NCBI RefSeq assembly: GCF_014199935.1 | Contig: NZ_JACHOP010000028.1 | Span: 1-64,000 of the forward strand | DNA length: 64,000 nucleotides | Origin: Methylorubrum rhodinum | Lineage (GTDB): Bacteria; Pseudomonadota; Alphaproteobacteria; Rhizobiales; Beijerinckiaceae | Reading direction: 5' to 3' | Shown: positions 25,177 to 34,001 of the stretch, piece after piece | Position numbering within the stretch: the first letter of the stretch is position 1 | Layout of the letters: each line of letters opens with the position of its first letter | Notes under the pieces: generated by a model | Database searches by the model: none | Told to the model about the DNA's origin: nothing | What the model saw: the letters and a program-made list of their open reading frames with translations, nothing else | Made by a program: the position numbers and the translations under genes

Positions 25177-26166
25177 TCAGCGCAAGGCCACGGAGGCCGC
25201 GACGCGCTCGGCGCGGGCCAGCGCGTCGGCCTTGGCGGCGTCGGCGAAGCCGAGCACCCGCAGGTAGCGGTCGCCCTCGAACACCATGGTCTGGGTCATC
25301 GCCATCGGGCGGCTGGTCCGGGTGTCGGTGTAGGTGCCGCGCAGCCGCACCACGATCGCCGAGCCGCGGGGCGAACTTTCCTCGCCGGTGACGGCTACGT
25401 CCCGCGCGTCCTTGTGCGCGGCGAAGACGCGGCGGGCCAGCGTGGCCTCCCCGCCCGAGGGTACCGCCACCTGCCCGAGGGACGGCGTGATGAGGATGGC
25501 GGGCTGCTCTCCTTGCGGATCGACGTCCTTCGGCCCCTCGGTCAGGATCAGGCTGTTGCCGGCGAACACGACCACCGGCCGGTACCCGGCGGTGTCGCCG
25601 ATGGTGTAGGGCAGGGCCGCGACCTGATCGGCGACGCTGGCCTTCGCCCGGAAGGCGATGGTGCGGAGCGCCGCCTCGACCGCCTTGCCGGGCACCTGCT
25701 TGGCCGCACTCTCCGGCACCTGCACGGTGACGAGGCCGGTGCCGGGGGCGCCCCGCACCACCGCAACCCACTTGGTATAGGTGAGCCCGTTGGCGCTCTG
25801 GCTGCCGCGCAGGACGAAGCCCTCGCCGCCCTGGACCGGCAGCGCCTCGCGCTCGCCCTTCACCCGGAAGCCGCTCGCGGCCACCGCCTCGGGCGTGAAT
25901 TTTTGGCTGATCTGGTCCCAGGCCTCCGGCGGCATCTCCATCAGGATGATCGAGGCGCCGGAGCGATGCTCGAACCCGGCGAAGCTCTTGGCCGGGGTCA
26001 TGCCCGCGGGCGGCGCGAGGCCGAGCGAGCCGGCGGGCGGGAAGACCGGCTCGGCGCGGGCCGGCAGGATCGCGGCCAGGGCGCCGACGAGGCCGGCGAC
26101 GAGGCCGCGAAGCGAAGGCCGGCGCAAGCGGGCGAACAGGGCGCGCAGAAACGATCCGTCGATCAT
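25177..26166 (-). CDS. Exported protein, unknown function
   Basis: A 329-residue protein with an N-terminal export signal (LRGLVAGLVGALAAILPARAEP). The mature sequence is beta-rich and repetitive in style, with GFEHRSGASIILMEMPPEAWD, KWVAVVRGAPGTGLVTVQVP and TQTMVFEGDRYLRVLGF. It resembles exported proteins of unknown function in which a single lipid- or ligand-binding fold is likely, but I cannot assign a family. The start was chosen at the ATG at 26166 because GAGGAG lies about 8 bp upstream; an in-frame TTG at 26181 would place that site inside the gene. It follows the gene at 26206 by 39 bp. Confidence 0.68.
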   Translation of the reverse strand: MIDGSFLRALFARLRRPSLRGLVAGLVGALAAILPARAEPVFPPAGSLGLAPPAGMTPAKSFAGFEHRSGASIILMEMPPEAWDQISQKFTPEAVAASGFRVKGEREALPVQGGEGFVLRGSQSANGLTYTKWVAVVRGAPGTGLVTVQVPESAAKQVPGKAVEAALRTIAFRAKASVADQVAALPYTIGDTAGYRPVVVFAGNSLILTEGPKDVDPQGEQPAILITPSLGQVAVPSGGEATLARRVFAAHKDARDVAVTGEESSPRGSAIVVRLRGTYTDTRTSRPMAMTQTMVFEGDRYLRVLGFADAAKADALARAERVAASVALR

Positions 26167-26205
26167 CGGGAAACTCCTCAAAGTGGGGCTGGCGGAGAGG
26201 GTGGC

Positions 26206-27174
26206 TTACCGGGTCGCGACGCGGCTGATGACGAAGGTATTGCCGGAGAACTGGACCTGTCCGGGCGCGCTCATGTGCTCCAGCATCAGGCGCAGGTTGC
26301 GGCCCAGCCGGGCGGAGTCGGAGCGGGTCTCGTACCAGTAATCGGCGGTTGCGCCGCCGGAACGGACCGGGCGGTGATGCTCGTAGCAGCGGAAGGCCGC
26401 CATGTACTCCTCGGCGGCCTGCACTTCCTGGGCCGAGAAGCCGTTGAGCTTGACCACGTAGGCGCTCGGCAGGCCGCCGCAGGCCTCTGCGCCGGGCGCC
26501 GCTGCAACGGCTCCGCCCAGCGGGGCGACGGGCGCCGCGGCGGGGGGCGGCGGGCCGGCATCGGCGCCGCGGCGGGGGGCGATGACGCCGTCGAGCTTGG
26601 CCGCCAGCGCCGCCGCGACGTCGCCCGCGATTGCTTTGGCCTCGGCGCCGACCCGCTCCAGCAGGCATTCGCGGTCGCAGCCCTGCGGCAGGGGCGGCAA
26701 TTGCAGTCCGGCCACCTCGAACGAGCCGAGCGACTGGCCGGTGCGCACGTTCAGGAGCCGGCCGGGGATGCGCACCTCCGGCCGAACGATGTCGGAATAG
26801 GCCGACTTCGAGGCCGAGGCGTAGATCTGGAACACCGCCACCACCTCGAGGGGCGGATTCTGGACCGCGCGGGCGACCTCGATCAGCTCGGCGTCGCGGC
26901 GGCGCACGCGGTTGGCCTGGGTGAAGCCCATCGCCACCGCGGTCTCGTCGTAGACGTTGTAGCCGCGCAGGTTCATCGTCTCGGACAGTTCGGCGATGAC
27001 CCGCTGGAAGATGCGGTTGCCGCGGGGCACTGCGTCCTCGTCGGCATCCTCGCCCATCACCACGAGGTTGGGCTTCCCCTGCGCCTGCGCGGGCGCCGCC
27101 AGCAGCGTGAGGCCAGCGGCGAGCGCGAACAGGGCAGCCGCGAAAGAGGTTTTTTGGGCACGAGCGAACATCAA
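26206..27174 (-). CDS. Exported protein, unknown function
   Basis: A 322-residue secreted or periplasmic protein with a standard signal peptide (SFAAALFALAAGLTLLAAPAQAQ). The first part (KPNLVVMGEDADEDAVPRGN, RIFQRVIAELSETMNLRGYNV) looks like a TolB/CsgG-type exported alpha/beta domain in which a protein reports on a stored state, but this is only an impression. A proline/alanine linker near 205-230 separates a C-terminal domain with two cysteines (AACGG...FRCYEHH). Tandem ATGs at the start leave 27174 or 27171 possible. It follows the OmpA-like gene by 22 bp. Confidence 0.68.
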   Translation of the reverse strand: MMFARAQKTSFAAALFALAAGLTLLAAPAQAQGKPNLVVMGEDADEDAVPRGNRIFQRVIAELSETMNLRGYNVYDETAVAMGFTQANRVRRRDAELIEVARAVQNPPLEVVAVFQIYASASKSAYSDIVRPEVRIPGRLLNVRTGQSLGSFEVAGLQLPPLPQGCDRECLLERVGAEAKAIAGDVAAALAAKLDGVIAPRRGADAGPPPPAAAPVAPLGGAVAAAPGAEACGGLPSAYVVKLNGFSAQEVQAAEEYMAAFRCYEHHRPVRSGGATADYWYETRSDSARLGRNLRLMLEHMSAPGQVQFSGNTFVISRVATR

Positions 27175-27196
27175 GGAAGTCTCCAGGGGGCGGCGG

Positions 27197-28063
27197 TCAG
27201 TCGGCGCAGGGCAGCGGCGTCGGGGCCGCGTCGAAATCGTCGAGGTCGAGGGAGGCCGTCGCCCGCGGGTCAGGGAGGCCGGCGCAGGTCGTCGCGGCGG
27301 GCAGGACGAAGCGCAGCGCCCCGGTGCGGGCCGGCGCGATCAGGCTGACCTCGACCCGGCGGTTCACCCGCGACAGCGGCGCCGAAAGGTCCTTCGGGCG
27401 GCTCGGCCCCCAGCCGTGGACGCGCAGCCGCTCCGGCGCGACGCCGTAGCCCTCGACGAGATGAACCTTCACGGCCCTTGCCCGCGCGAGCGAGAGGCGG
27501 CGGTTGTAGGCGAGCCCGCCGGCCGCGTCGGTGTGGCCGGCGATGAGGAAGCTTTGGCCTGCCAAGGCCGGCGCGCGCAGGGCCTCGGCCAGCGGTTCGA
27601 GCTGGATGCGCGCCTCGGGCGTCAGGCGGGCGCTGTCGTAGGCGAAGAAGACGGTGAGATCGACCGAGCGGGCGGCGATCACCCGAACCGCCGGGCCGCC
27701 GTCGCCGGGGGCGACCGAGAGCGCCGCCGCCGGAGCGCCGGGATTGCCGTCGGCGAAGGGGGCGAGCGAGCGGATGATCGCGGTGGCGCTCGGGTTGGCG
27801 GCGCCCGCCTCCGCCCGCTCCAAAACCTCGTCGCGCGGCGGGGGCGCCTCGGCCTCCGCCGGGCGGACGCCGGGCCCATTGCCGGGCCCATTGCCGGGCA
27901 CCTGGGTCAGCGGGTTGGCGAGCGCTTGGCCCGCGAGCAGCACGGCGAGGCAGGCCGCCACGGCCGAGCCGGCGCGGCTGAACGCTGCTGGCCGGTGCCC
28001 GCCCTTCGCCGCCCGGCGGCGCGCAGGCGCGGTGTTTCGCACGAGCGCATCGACGCTTCGCAT
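27197..28063 (-). CDS. OmpA-family peptidoglycan-binding protein
   Basis: A 288-residue exported protein. After a signal segment (AGSAVAACLAVLLAGQALA, about 28-48) and a proline-rich linker comes an OmpA C-terminal domain (about 135-245). It contains VDLTVFFAYDSARLTPEARI, LIAGHTDAAGGLAYNRRLSL with the peptidoglycan-contacting Asp and Arg pattern, and RLRVHGWGPSRP. Such domains bind diaminopimelate in peptidoglycan. Start at 28063 was preferred because a GAGGGGGA-type ribosome-binding site precedes it; the upstream ATG at 28105 adds 14 residues before the signal. The C-terminal tail after 245 contains two cysteines. Confidence 0.8.
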   Translation of the reverse strand: MRSVDALVRNTAPARRRAAKGGHRPAAFSRAGSAVAACLAVLLAGQALANPLTQVPGNGPGNGPGVRPAEAEAPPPRDEVLERAEAGAANPSATAIIRSLAPFADGNPGAPAAALSVAPGDGGPAVRVIAARSVDLTVFFAYDSARLTPEARIQLEPLAEALRAPALAGQSFLIAGHTDAAGGLAYNRRLSLARARAVKVHLVEGYGVAPERLRVHGWGPSRPKDLSAPLSRVNRRVEVSLIAPARTGALRFVLPAATTCAGLPDPRATASLDLDDFDAAPTPLPCAD

Positions 28064-28169
28064 CGGGTCCCCCTCTCGATCCCGGGCCTTGCTTCGGCCC
28101 CTCACACCCCGTCCTTGGGCGGCCCAGAGCGCGTTTCGCGCGTCCGCCGCCGAATTTTTTTGTCGGTCT

Positions 28170-29150
28170 TCAGCGGCCCCGCAGGATCGCGTTCATCCGG
28201 GCCGGATCGAGCGGCCCGTCGGCGGCGGGCGCGGGCGCCGTCACCGGGTTGGCAGCAGTGGGCAGCGGCGCCGGGTCAGCAGCGGCCACGGGGCGCCCCT
28301 GCGCCGCCGCGATCTTCGCCAGGATCGGGCTGCGCCCCAGAAGTGCGGTCAGCCGCGTGGCGTTGTTGAAGCTCGTCGTGTCCTTGGGATCGAGCCCGCC
28401 CTCCTTGTGGAGCGCCACCCCCGCCACCGAGGCGTCGAACATCAGCGAGCCCGACGAGCCGCCGAGCGTGTCGCAGCGATGGCGCAGGTCCGGCCCCTCG
28501 GCCTGGTCCTTCAGGGCGAAGCAGCGGAAGCGGCTCATCACCTTCGGCCGCCCGAGGGGATGGTGGATGACGAGCATCGAGCGGTTGCCGGGGATCGCAT
28601 CGCCGGAAAGCTTCGCGGCGCCGTAGGTCGCGGTCGGGTTGCCGGCGACACGGGCCAGCGCGTAGTCGAGCCGCGCGTCGAACTCGACCGGCTTCGGGTC
28701 GATCTCGAAGCGGCGCGAGCCCTTCCCGTCGAGCGTCAGGTAATCCATCAGGATCGACGCCTTGACCGGCACCATCTCGCCGCCCTGCGGCAGGCAATGG
28801 TGGTTGGTCAGCACATAGTCGCCCGGCAGCAGCGTACCGGTGCAGGACGCGCCGACCTGCTGGCCGGTGCGGGTATTCTTGAGCACGATGTCGACGCGGC
28901 CGATGGGGCGGGCAAGCGCCGCGAGCCCGTCCTTGGGATCGAGCTCCGCGATCGGCTCGAACGCGCCCTTGTTCTGATCGACATAGGCGGCCGCGTCGCC
29001 GGTGGTCTGGCGCAGGGGCAGTTGCGCCCGCCCGTAATCGGCGGGATCGAACCCGACGCTCTGGCCCGCGGCCGGGCCGGACATCCCGAGTGCGAGCAGC
29101 AGGCAGGCTCCTGCCCCGAGGGGGCGGTGTTTCCGGCGAATCGAGGTCAT
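28170..29150 (-). CDS. Exported trypsin-like serine protease
   Basis: A 326-residue periplasmic or secreted S1-type protease. The signal peptide is GAGACLLLALGMSGPAAGQ. The catalytic triad is visible: H118 in YVLTNHHC, D162 in LDYALARV and S233 in GGSSGS, with the disulphide partner of the active-site His region as CTGTLLPG. The fold is that of glutamyl-endopeptidase-type bacterial proteases. A proline/alanine-rich tail follows after 255. It lies in the same orientation and array as the caspase-like gene upstream, which suggests a proteolytic theme, and 106 bp before the OmpA-like gene. The substrate is unknown. Confidence 0.8.
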   Translation of the reverse strand: MTSIRRKHRPLGAGACLLLALGMSGPAAGQSVGFDPADYGRAQLPLRQTTGDAAAYVDQNKGAFEPIAELDPKDGLAALARPIGRVDIVLKNTRTGQQVGASCTGTLLPGDYVLTNHHCLPQGGEMVPVKASILMDYLTLDGKGSRRFEIDPKPVEFDARLDYALARVAGNPTATYGAAKLSGDAIPGNRSMLVIHHPLGRPKVMSRFRCFALKDQAEGPDLRHRCDTLGGSSGSLMFDASVAGVALHKEGGLDPKDTTSFNNATRLTALLGRSPILAKIAAAQGRPVAAADPAPLPTAANPVTAPAPAADGPLDPARMNAILRGR

Positions 29151-29252
29151 CGCTTCCCTCCGCTTCGTCGCGGCTCTATGCCCGGCTGAAGGCCATAGGT
29201 CAAAAAGCCGTGAACGGATTGCAGTCCCATCGCCGTTCCCATCGGGCCTCCC

Positions 29253-30455
29253 TCAGCGCGTGAGCGCATGGACGAGGCGCGGGCCGGACGCCGCGCCCGC
29301 CTCGGTGACGGCCTGGACCGCGTAGACGAGGTTTTGGCGCCCGCCCTCGCGCAGGAAGTAGCCCTGCGCCCCGTCGGCGAGCCGCACCGGGGGCAGGGCG
29401 GCGGCGCGCAGCTCCGGGCCGACTTCGATCCGGGAGGCGGGCGCCTCGGCCCGGACAGCGATGCCGCACAGGTCCGGCGCGAGGCGGGTCGGGGCGAAGC
29501 GATCCGCGGTCTCGACCGGCACGGGACGCCGCTCGGGCGCATCGGCCCCGAAGGCAACGCGGCGGCAGGACGAGCCGGCGGGCGCGCGCAACTCCTCGAC
29601 ATGGATCATGGGGGCGGCGGGCGCTTTCGGCGCCGGAGCAGGGTCGGCGTCCGGTGGCTTCGCTGCCGTGGCGGCGGCAGTGCCCGGCTCGCGCGCAGGC
29701 GGCTCGGCCGCCGTCGTGGCAGCGAAGGTCGCCGCGGGCTCTTTCGTGCTGAGGCTCGGGACCGAACGCGGTGTGAAGGCGACCATCGCGGCGACGCCCG
29801 CGGCGGCGAGCGCGCCCACAGGCAGGGCGAGGCGACGGAGCCGGCGTGCCGGCGGGGGCGCCTCGGCGGCGACGGGCGGATCCGCCGGTCGCGTCAGCGC
29901 GTCGAGCGCCGCCGTCAGACCTTTGCCCGGCAGCATTTCGGGCCGCCCGAGCGCGCGAACGGCGGTTTCGGCCGCTGCCCGCTCCGGCCCGTCCGGCAGC
30001 AAAACCGCGAGGCGAGCCCGCGGCGCCTCGGCGAGGAGGCTGCGGGAGCGCTCGATCTTGTCGAGGAGCGCGTAGTCGCCGGGCAGCACCGCGAGGTCGA
30101 GATCGACCGCGCCGGTGGCCCACAGGATCAGGTCGGCTTCCGCGGGCTCGGCGACGAGGCGGTGGCCGCGCGCGGTCAGCCCGTGGGCGAGGCCGACCGG
30201 GACCTCCCAAGAGCGCCCGGCATCGAACGAGCCCGACAGGCGGAGTTCGTGCGGGCCGACCTCGTGCCCGACGAGCCGGGCGAGCGGCCCGCCCGCGGCG
30301 CACAGCCGGGCATAGTCGGCCGACCAGGGCAGCGGGCGGTAATCGCCGTCGGCGAAGGCGGCCGAGGCCGGCAGGCCGGAGCGGGGCGTGAGCGCGCGCA
30401 GGCGCAGGGGGCCGGCGGTGGTGGGGATGATGATGAGGATCGCGGGCGGGGTCAT
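29253..30455 (-). CDS. Membrane-anchored protein with CHAT/caspase-partner-like features, unknown function
   Basis: A 400-residue protein I cannot name firmly. The N-terminal region (1-200) includes ILIIIPTTAGPLRLRALTPRSG, a basic charged middle and DLILWATGAVDLDLAVLPGDY. One membrane helix lies near residue 215-232 (LALPVGALAAAGVAAMVAF), and the C-terminal part (about 300-400) has two cysteines and an EGGRQNLVYAVQAVTEAG segment that looks extracytoplasmic. It therefore has a cytoplasmic N-domain and an exported C-domain. A perfect 28-bp hairpin repeat separates it from the gene upstream. My function label is an analogy from the neighbouring caspase and protease genes and is weak. Confidence 0.6.
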   Translation of the reverse strand: MTPPAILIIIPTTAGPLRLRALTPRSGLPASAAFADGDYRPLPWSADYARLCAAGGPLARLVGHEVGPHELRLSGSFDAGRSWEVPVGLAHGLTARGHRLVAEPAEADLILWATGAVDLDLAVLPGDYALLDKIERSRSLLAEAPRARLAVLLPDGPERAAAETAVRALGRPEMLPGKGLTAALDALTRPADPPVAAEAPPPARRLRRLALPVGALAAAGVAAMVAFTPRSVPSLSTKEPAATFAATTAAEPPAREPGTAAATAAKPPDADPAPAPKAPAAPMIHVEELRAPAGSSCRRVAFGADAPERRPVPVETADRFAPTRLAPDLCGIAVRAEAPASRIEVGPELRAAALPPVRLADGAQGYFLREGGRQNLVYAVQAVTEAGAASGPRLVHALTR

Positions 30456-30482
30456 GCGGGGGCGCCCGCAGATCCAAGCGCC

Positions 30483-30540
30483 CAAACCCTCCCCCCATCG
30501 GATATCGGGCTTGCCCGATATCCGATGGGGGGAGGGTTTG
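30483..30540. repeat. Perfect hairpin repeat, family C
   Basis: A 58-bp sequence with perfect 28-bp arms (30483-30510 and 30513-30540) separated by only TT. The inner part reads GGATATCGGGCTTGCCCGAT and the outer arms end in CAAACCCTCCCC/GGGGAGGGTTTG, reminiscent of the outer arms of family B. It lies between two genes of the array (start at 30455, stop at 30563). It may form a cruciform or a strong RNA hairpin on either strand. Confidence 0.9.
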
Positions 30541-30562
30541 CGGCGCGCTCGCGCTTCTCTTC

Positions 30563-31066
30563 TCACAACAGGAACACCGCGCTGCCCGGATCGCGCAGCA
30601 TGCGGCCCAGCGCCTCCGCCTCCGGCACCGCCGGATCGAGCGCCAGCACGATCGCGCCCTCGACCGGGGGCGCGAGGTCGAGCCGTACACCCTCGTCGCC
30701 GAGCCACGCCTCGATCGTCCGGGGCGGGCGTTCTTCGACACCGCGCAGGATCAGGAGGGGCGGCGTGCCCTCCAGGATCTCCAGTTCGAACGGGCCGACC
30801 CGGCGGCGCAGGAGCGCGCCGTCCGAGGCTGCCGCGGCGAGCGGTGCGTGGGCGATGGCCTGGGCGCCGAGCAGGGTGCGGTAGCGGCGGGCCACGCCCG
30901 GATCGGTGCGGATCGCCCGAACGACAATGAGATCGACCGGATTCCCGGCCGCGCGGGTGGCGTGCGCCCAGAGCGCGGCGTGGCCGATGCGGGGCGCGGG
31001 TGCGGGTTCCCGCATCAGGGCGCGGGTGGCGTGGAGTTCGGCGAGCAGGCGGGCCTCGTCGCTCAT
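30563..31066 (-). CDS. Cytosolic protein of the exported-protease array, unknown function
   Basis: A 167-residue soluble protein without signal or membrane segments. It starts MSDEARLLAELHATRALMRE, a helical lead, and ends with a beta-rich part including LEILEGTPPLLILRGVEERP. The ATG overlaps the stop of the 469-residue gene (ATGA), implying coupled translation. Because both neighbours in the array have cytosolic domains, it may be a chaperone or inhibitor-like partner of one of them, but that is speculation. The family is not recognised. Confidence 0.65.
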   Translation of the reverse strand: MSDEARLLAELHATRALMREPAPAPRIGHAALWAHATRAAGNPVDLIVVRAIRTDPGVARRYRTLLGAQAIAHAPLAAAASDGALLRRRVGPFELEILEGTPPLLILRGVEERPPRTIEAWLGDEGVRLDLAPPVEGAIVLALDPAVPEAEALGRMLRDPGSAVFLL

Positions 31067-32472
31067 GCCGCCGCCTCCCCGGCATAGGCCGCGGACAACG
31101 CCGCGGCGAAGACCGCGCGGTCGGCCTCGAAGCCAATGTCCAGCGGATGCTGCCGGGCGAGCGCCGCGAGCGCCCGCTCCAGCCGGCCGGTTTCCTCGGC
31201 GACGCGCAGCAAAGCCGTCTCGGCGGCGGCAAAGCCGGCGGTCAGCCCGGCGCGGTCCTCGAAGCCGGCCCGCCGCACCCGGCGCAGGTCGGCCTCGGCG
31301 GCGTCGAGGGCGGCGCGGGCCTCATCGGAGAGGGCGTCGCGTTCGAGGATGCGGAGGGCCGCCGCGATCCGCAGCATCCGGGCGAGATGGGCGGCGAGCG
31401 CCGCCGCCCGCTCGGCGAGCGCCGCGTAGCTCTCGGCGTCCGTGCAGGCCGCGCGCTCGGCGATGTCGGCGCCGCCCCCGCCCCGGCGCAGGCGGTTGGC
31501 GATGCCCGATTGCACCCGCCCGAAACTCGCCGCCCGCAGGGTCGTCAGCGGACGGGTGCGGTGGAACGGCTCCAGCCGCAGGAAGTCGGCGAGATCCTCG
31601 CGCTCGGCACCGGTGAGGATCTTGGGCCCCTCCGGCCAGTCGGCCAGCAGCACCGCCAGCGAGGCGGCGGGCTCCGCGGCGGCGAGGTCGGCGAGCGCGG
31701 CATCGAGGCGCTCCTCCCAGCCCCTATGCCCGTCCTCTTGCGCGTCGAGGGAGGCGGCCGACGCCAATCCGTCGAGGCCGTCCACCAGATGCGCGCCGGC
31801 CTCGAAGGTCACGAAATGCTCGGCGATCGTGCGGAAGCCCGGCCGCTCGCCCGCCGCCATCTCGGCCTGCCAGAAGGCGAGGATGTCGGCATCCGAGAAG
31901 GCGCGGCGCCCGCCGAGGAAGCCGAGCAGCGCTCGGAAGCGCCGCTCCTCCCGTGCCAGCGGCAGGTGGGCGTTGCGGTAGGCGGTAAGATGCCGGGCGA
32001 GGCGCTTGGCCAGGAAGGCGGCGCCCTCGGAATCCGGCGCGGCGGCCAGTTCGTCGAGCCAGCCGGTGACGGTGCCGAACCCGGCCAGCTCCTCGGCCGT
32101 CAGCACGAATTCCCCAAGCGCCAGCAGCCGGGCGAGGCCGGACCAGCCGGTGTGCCAGCCGGCCTCTCCTTCGAGGACGAGACCGCGGGCATCCGCGGCC
32201 AAACGCCCGGAGAAGCGCGCCTCGCAGTTCGCTGCGCTCGAAAGGCCGGGATCGAGGGCGAGGGTCACGAGGTCGCGGCCCTCGCGGGCGGAGGTCGCCC
32301 GCGCCAGGGCGGCGAGCGCGTGGGCGAGGTCCCAGAGCGGCCGGTCGCGGTTCGGGCGTACGGCGCCGGTGACGACGCGGGCGAGCCATGCCCGGTCGGC
32401 GCGGGAGAGGTCGCGGCCCTCGCCCACCGCGGCGAGGTCGGCCGCGCAACGCTCGTCGTATCCGCCGGTCAT
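31063..32472 (-). CDS. Helical cytosolic protein, unknown function
   Basis: A 469-residue, almost wholly helical and alanine-rich protein (for example ALAERAAALAAHLARMLRIAAAL). It has no signal peptide, membrane segment or motif I recognise. The start at 32472 (MTGGYDERCAADLAAV) was chosen because the longer open frame to 32517 is basic and unlike the rest. It is coupled to the 167-residue gene by a 4-bp overlap and starts 97 bp after the stop of the lipoprotein gene at 32570. It could be a scaffold or regulator within the array; sequence search is needed to say more. Confidence 0.62.
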   Translation of the reverse strand: MTGGYDERCAADLAAVGEGRDLSRADRAWLARVVTGAVRPNRDRPLWDLAHALAALARATSAREGRDLVTLALDPGLSSAANCEARFSGRLAADARGLVLEGEAGWHTGWSGLARLLALGEFVLTAEELAGFGTVTGWLDELAAAPDSEGAAFLAKRLARHLTAYRNAHLPLAREERRFRALLGFLGGRRAFSDADILAFWQAEMAAGERPGFRTIAEHFVTFEAGAHLVDGLDGLASAASLDAQEDGHRGWEERLDAALADLAAAEPAASLAVLLADWPEGPKILTGAEREDLADFLRLEPFHRTRPLTTLRAASFGRVQSGIANRLRRGGGGADIAERAACTDAESYAALAERAAALAAHLARMLRIAAALRILERDALSDEARAALDAAEADLRRVRRAGFEDRAGLTAGFAAAETALLRVAEETGRLERALAALARQHPLDIGFEADRAVFAAALSAAYAGEAAA

Positions 32473-32569
32473 GCGCGCCCCGTGCGCTTCCGCCCCGGTC
32501 CGCCGCGCCCGAGGCACGGCGGACCCTCGATAACGTCATCCGTCGGCAACGTCACGTTTCGCGCCCTCA

Positions 32570-33706
32570 TCACTTCGGCAGGATATCGGCGGCACGCGCC
32601 GTGGCGATCATCGCCGCGTGCATCGCTCCGTCGTCCACGTCGCCGGTCAGGTTGGCGAGCGCGTCGTCGAAGGCCTCGTCCTGCTTGCCCATGAAGGCGC
32701 GGCGCGCCTCGGTCTCGCGCGGATAGGGTTTCGGAAACATCGCGATGCCGCGCTCCACCGCCGCGGCGTGGTCGGGCAGGTTCATGGCCTTCAGGGCGGC
32801 GGCGACATCGGGGGCGAGGACGCCGGAGGAGTTGAAGAAGGCCTGATGCACCGAGCCGTTCAGCATCTCCGCCTCGAAGATGCGCACCGCGACGATCCGA
32901 GCGTGCGGCGTCGGCAGGGCGGCGAGGCGGGCGGCCACGGCGGCGGGCGCGTCGTAATGGTTCAGGCACTGCCACAGGCCTCCGGTGAGGAAGGCGAGGC
33001 GGTCGTCGTCGTCCGCCCCGCTGCGCAGGGGCTCGTAGATCGCCGCGAGTTCGGGCGAACGGGAGATGCGTGCCGTCGCCTCGTCGATGAGGCGCGGCAG
33101 CGCCCGGAACCGCTCGGACAGGCGGTCCAGGGCGGCGTCGAGCGCCTCGTCCAGGATGTCGCCGCGCCCGTCGCTCCAGCGGGCGTAGCGCTTGGCCTGG
33201 GTGCCGCCGAAATCCGGGCCGAACAGGGCGGCCCCCTCGCGCAGGAGCGCCGCGTGGGCGGAGAGCCCCTCGGCGTCGAGGACGCGCAGGGCCTCGTCGA
33301 AGTGGACGCTGTCGGAGAGGACGAAGAAGCCCTTCAGGCCGGTGCCGCCGCTCGTCCAGTGGTCCAGAGCCGCCAGCATGAGCACCGGACGCTCGATGGA
33401 CGCAAAGGTCGCGAACCCGCGGGCCAGCGCCGCCCGCATCGCGACGGCGCCGGCCTCGTCGAGGGAGAACCGATCGAAGTCCTTGGTCTTCCCCGCCTGC
33501 TCCTCCTCGGACTTGAAGAAGAGATCGGGCATGCGCAGCGGCAGGGCGCGGCTCTCGACCGCCTTCGTCATCGGGTAGCGCCGGAGAGAATCGAGATCGC
33601 AGGCCGGGGCCTGCTGCTGCGTGCAGGCGGCAAGCGCCGTCAGGGCGAACGCGGCGAGCGCGCGACGCCACGCCCTCGGAACCTCACGTGCCATGCCGGC
33701 CCGCAC
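32570..33706 (-). CDS. Lipoprotein with DUF4375-like region
   Basis: A 378-residue lipoprotein: the signal (RRALAAFALTALAACTQQQ) ends in the lipobox LAAC, so the mature Cys would be acylated and the protein anchored in the inner or outer membrane. The middle and C-terminal parts include EAEMLNGSVHQAFFNSSGVL, which resembles the DUF4375 domain, repeated in weaker form near LAFLTGGLWQCLNHYDA. The gene is contiguous with the small membrane protein gene (1 bp between stop and start). No catalytic motif is visible. The assignment of the domain is from memory of the pattern. Confidence 0.7.
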   Translation of the reverse strand: MRAGMAREVPRAWRRALAAFALTALAACTQQQAPACDLDSLRRYPMTKAVESRALPLRMPDLFFKSEEEQAGKTKDFDRFSLDEAGAVAMRAALARGFATFASIERPVLMLAALDHWTSGGTGLKGFFVLSDSVHFDEALRVLDAEGLSAHAALLREGAALFGPDFGGTQAKRYARWSDGRGDILDEALDAALDRLSERFRALPRLIDEATARISRSPELAAIYEPLRSGADDDDRLAFLTGGLWQCLNHYDAPAAVAARLAALPTPHARIVAVRIFEAEMLNGSVHQAFFNSSGVLAPDVAAALKAMNLPDHAAAVERGIAMFPKPYPRETEARRAFMGKQDEAFDDALANLTGDVDDGAMHAAMIATARAADILPK

Positions 33707-33707
33707 C

Positions 33708-33983
33708 CTACGCCCTCTTGCGCCGCCCGGCCGTCAGCCAAAGCAGCGCGAAGCCGAGGAAGCCGCCGACGCCATGAAAGGCGACGTGGCCGAGCCCGTG
33801 GTCGAAGGGCGCGGGCGGCACCTGCCCGGCGAGCGCATAGACCACGGTCATCACCGCGGTGCCGGCCGCGTAGGATGCCAGACGCGAGACGGACGCCACC
33901 TTCCGCAGAACCCAGGCGAGCAGCGCCCCGAGCAGGGCCGAGCCGAGGACGACCCCCAGGAAACTTCCGACCAACGGCGCCAT
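33708..33983 (-). CDS. Small membrane protein, unknown function
   Basis: A 91-residue inner-membrane protein with about three hydrophobic segments (GSFLGVVLGSALLGALLAWVL, YAAGTAVMTVVYALAGQV and VAFHGVGGFLGFALLWL split by short loops) and a basic C-terminus (TAGRRKRA). The loop between the second and third segments contains FDHGLGHVAFHGVG, with three histidines that could bind metal. It starts 18 bp after the stop of the DUF4384-like gene and ends 1 bp before the lipoprotein start, so the three are surely co-transcribed. The family is not recognised. Confidence 0.65.
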   Translation of the reverse strand: MAPLVGSFLGVVLGSALLGALLAWVLRKVASVSRLASYAAGTAVMTVVYALAGQVPPAPFDHGLGHVAFHGVGGFLGFALLWLTAGRRKRA

Positions 33984-34001
33984 GCTTCACCCTTCTTGCT
34001 G

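Noticed and set aside
25042-27348. 768-codon plus-strand frame
   Set aside because: It is antisense to three exported-protein genes with clear signal peptides.
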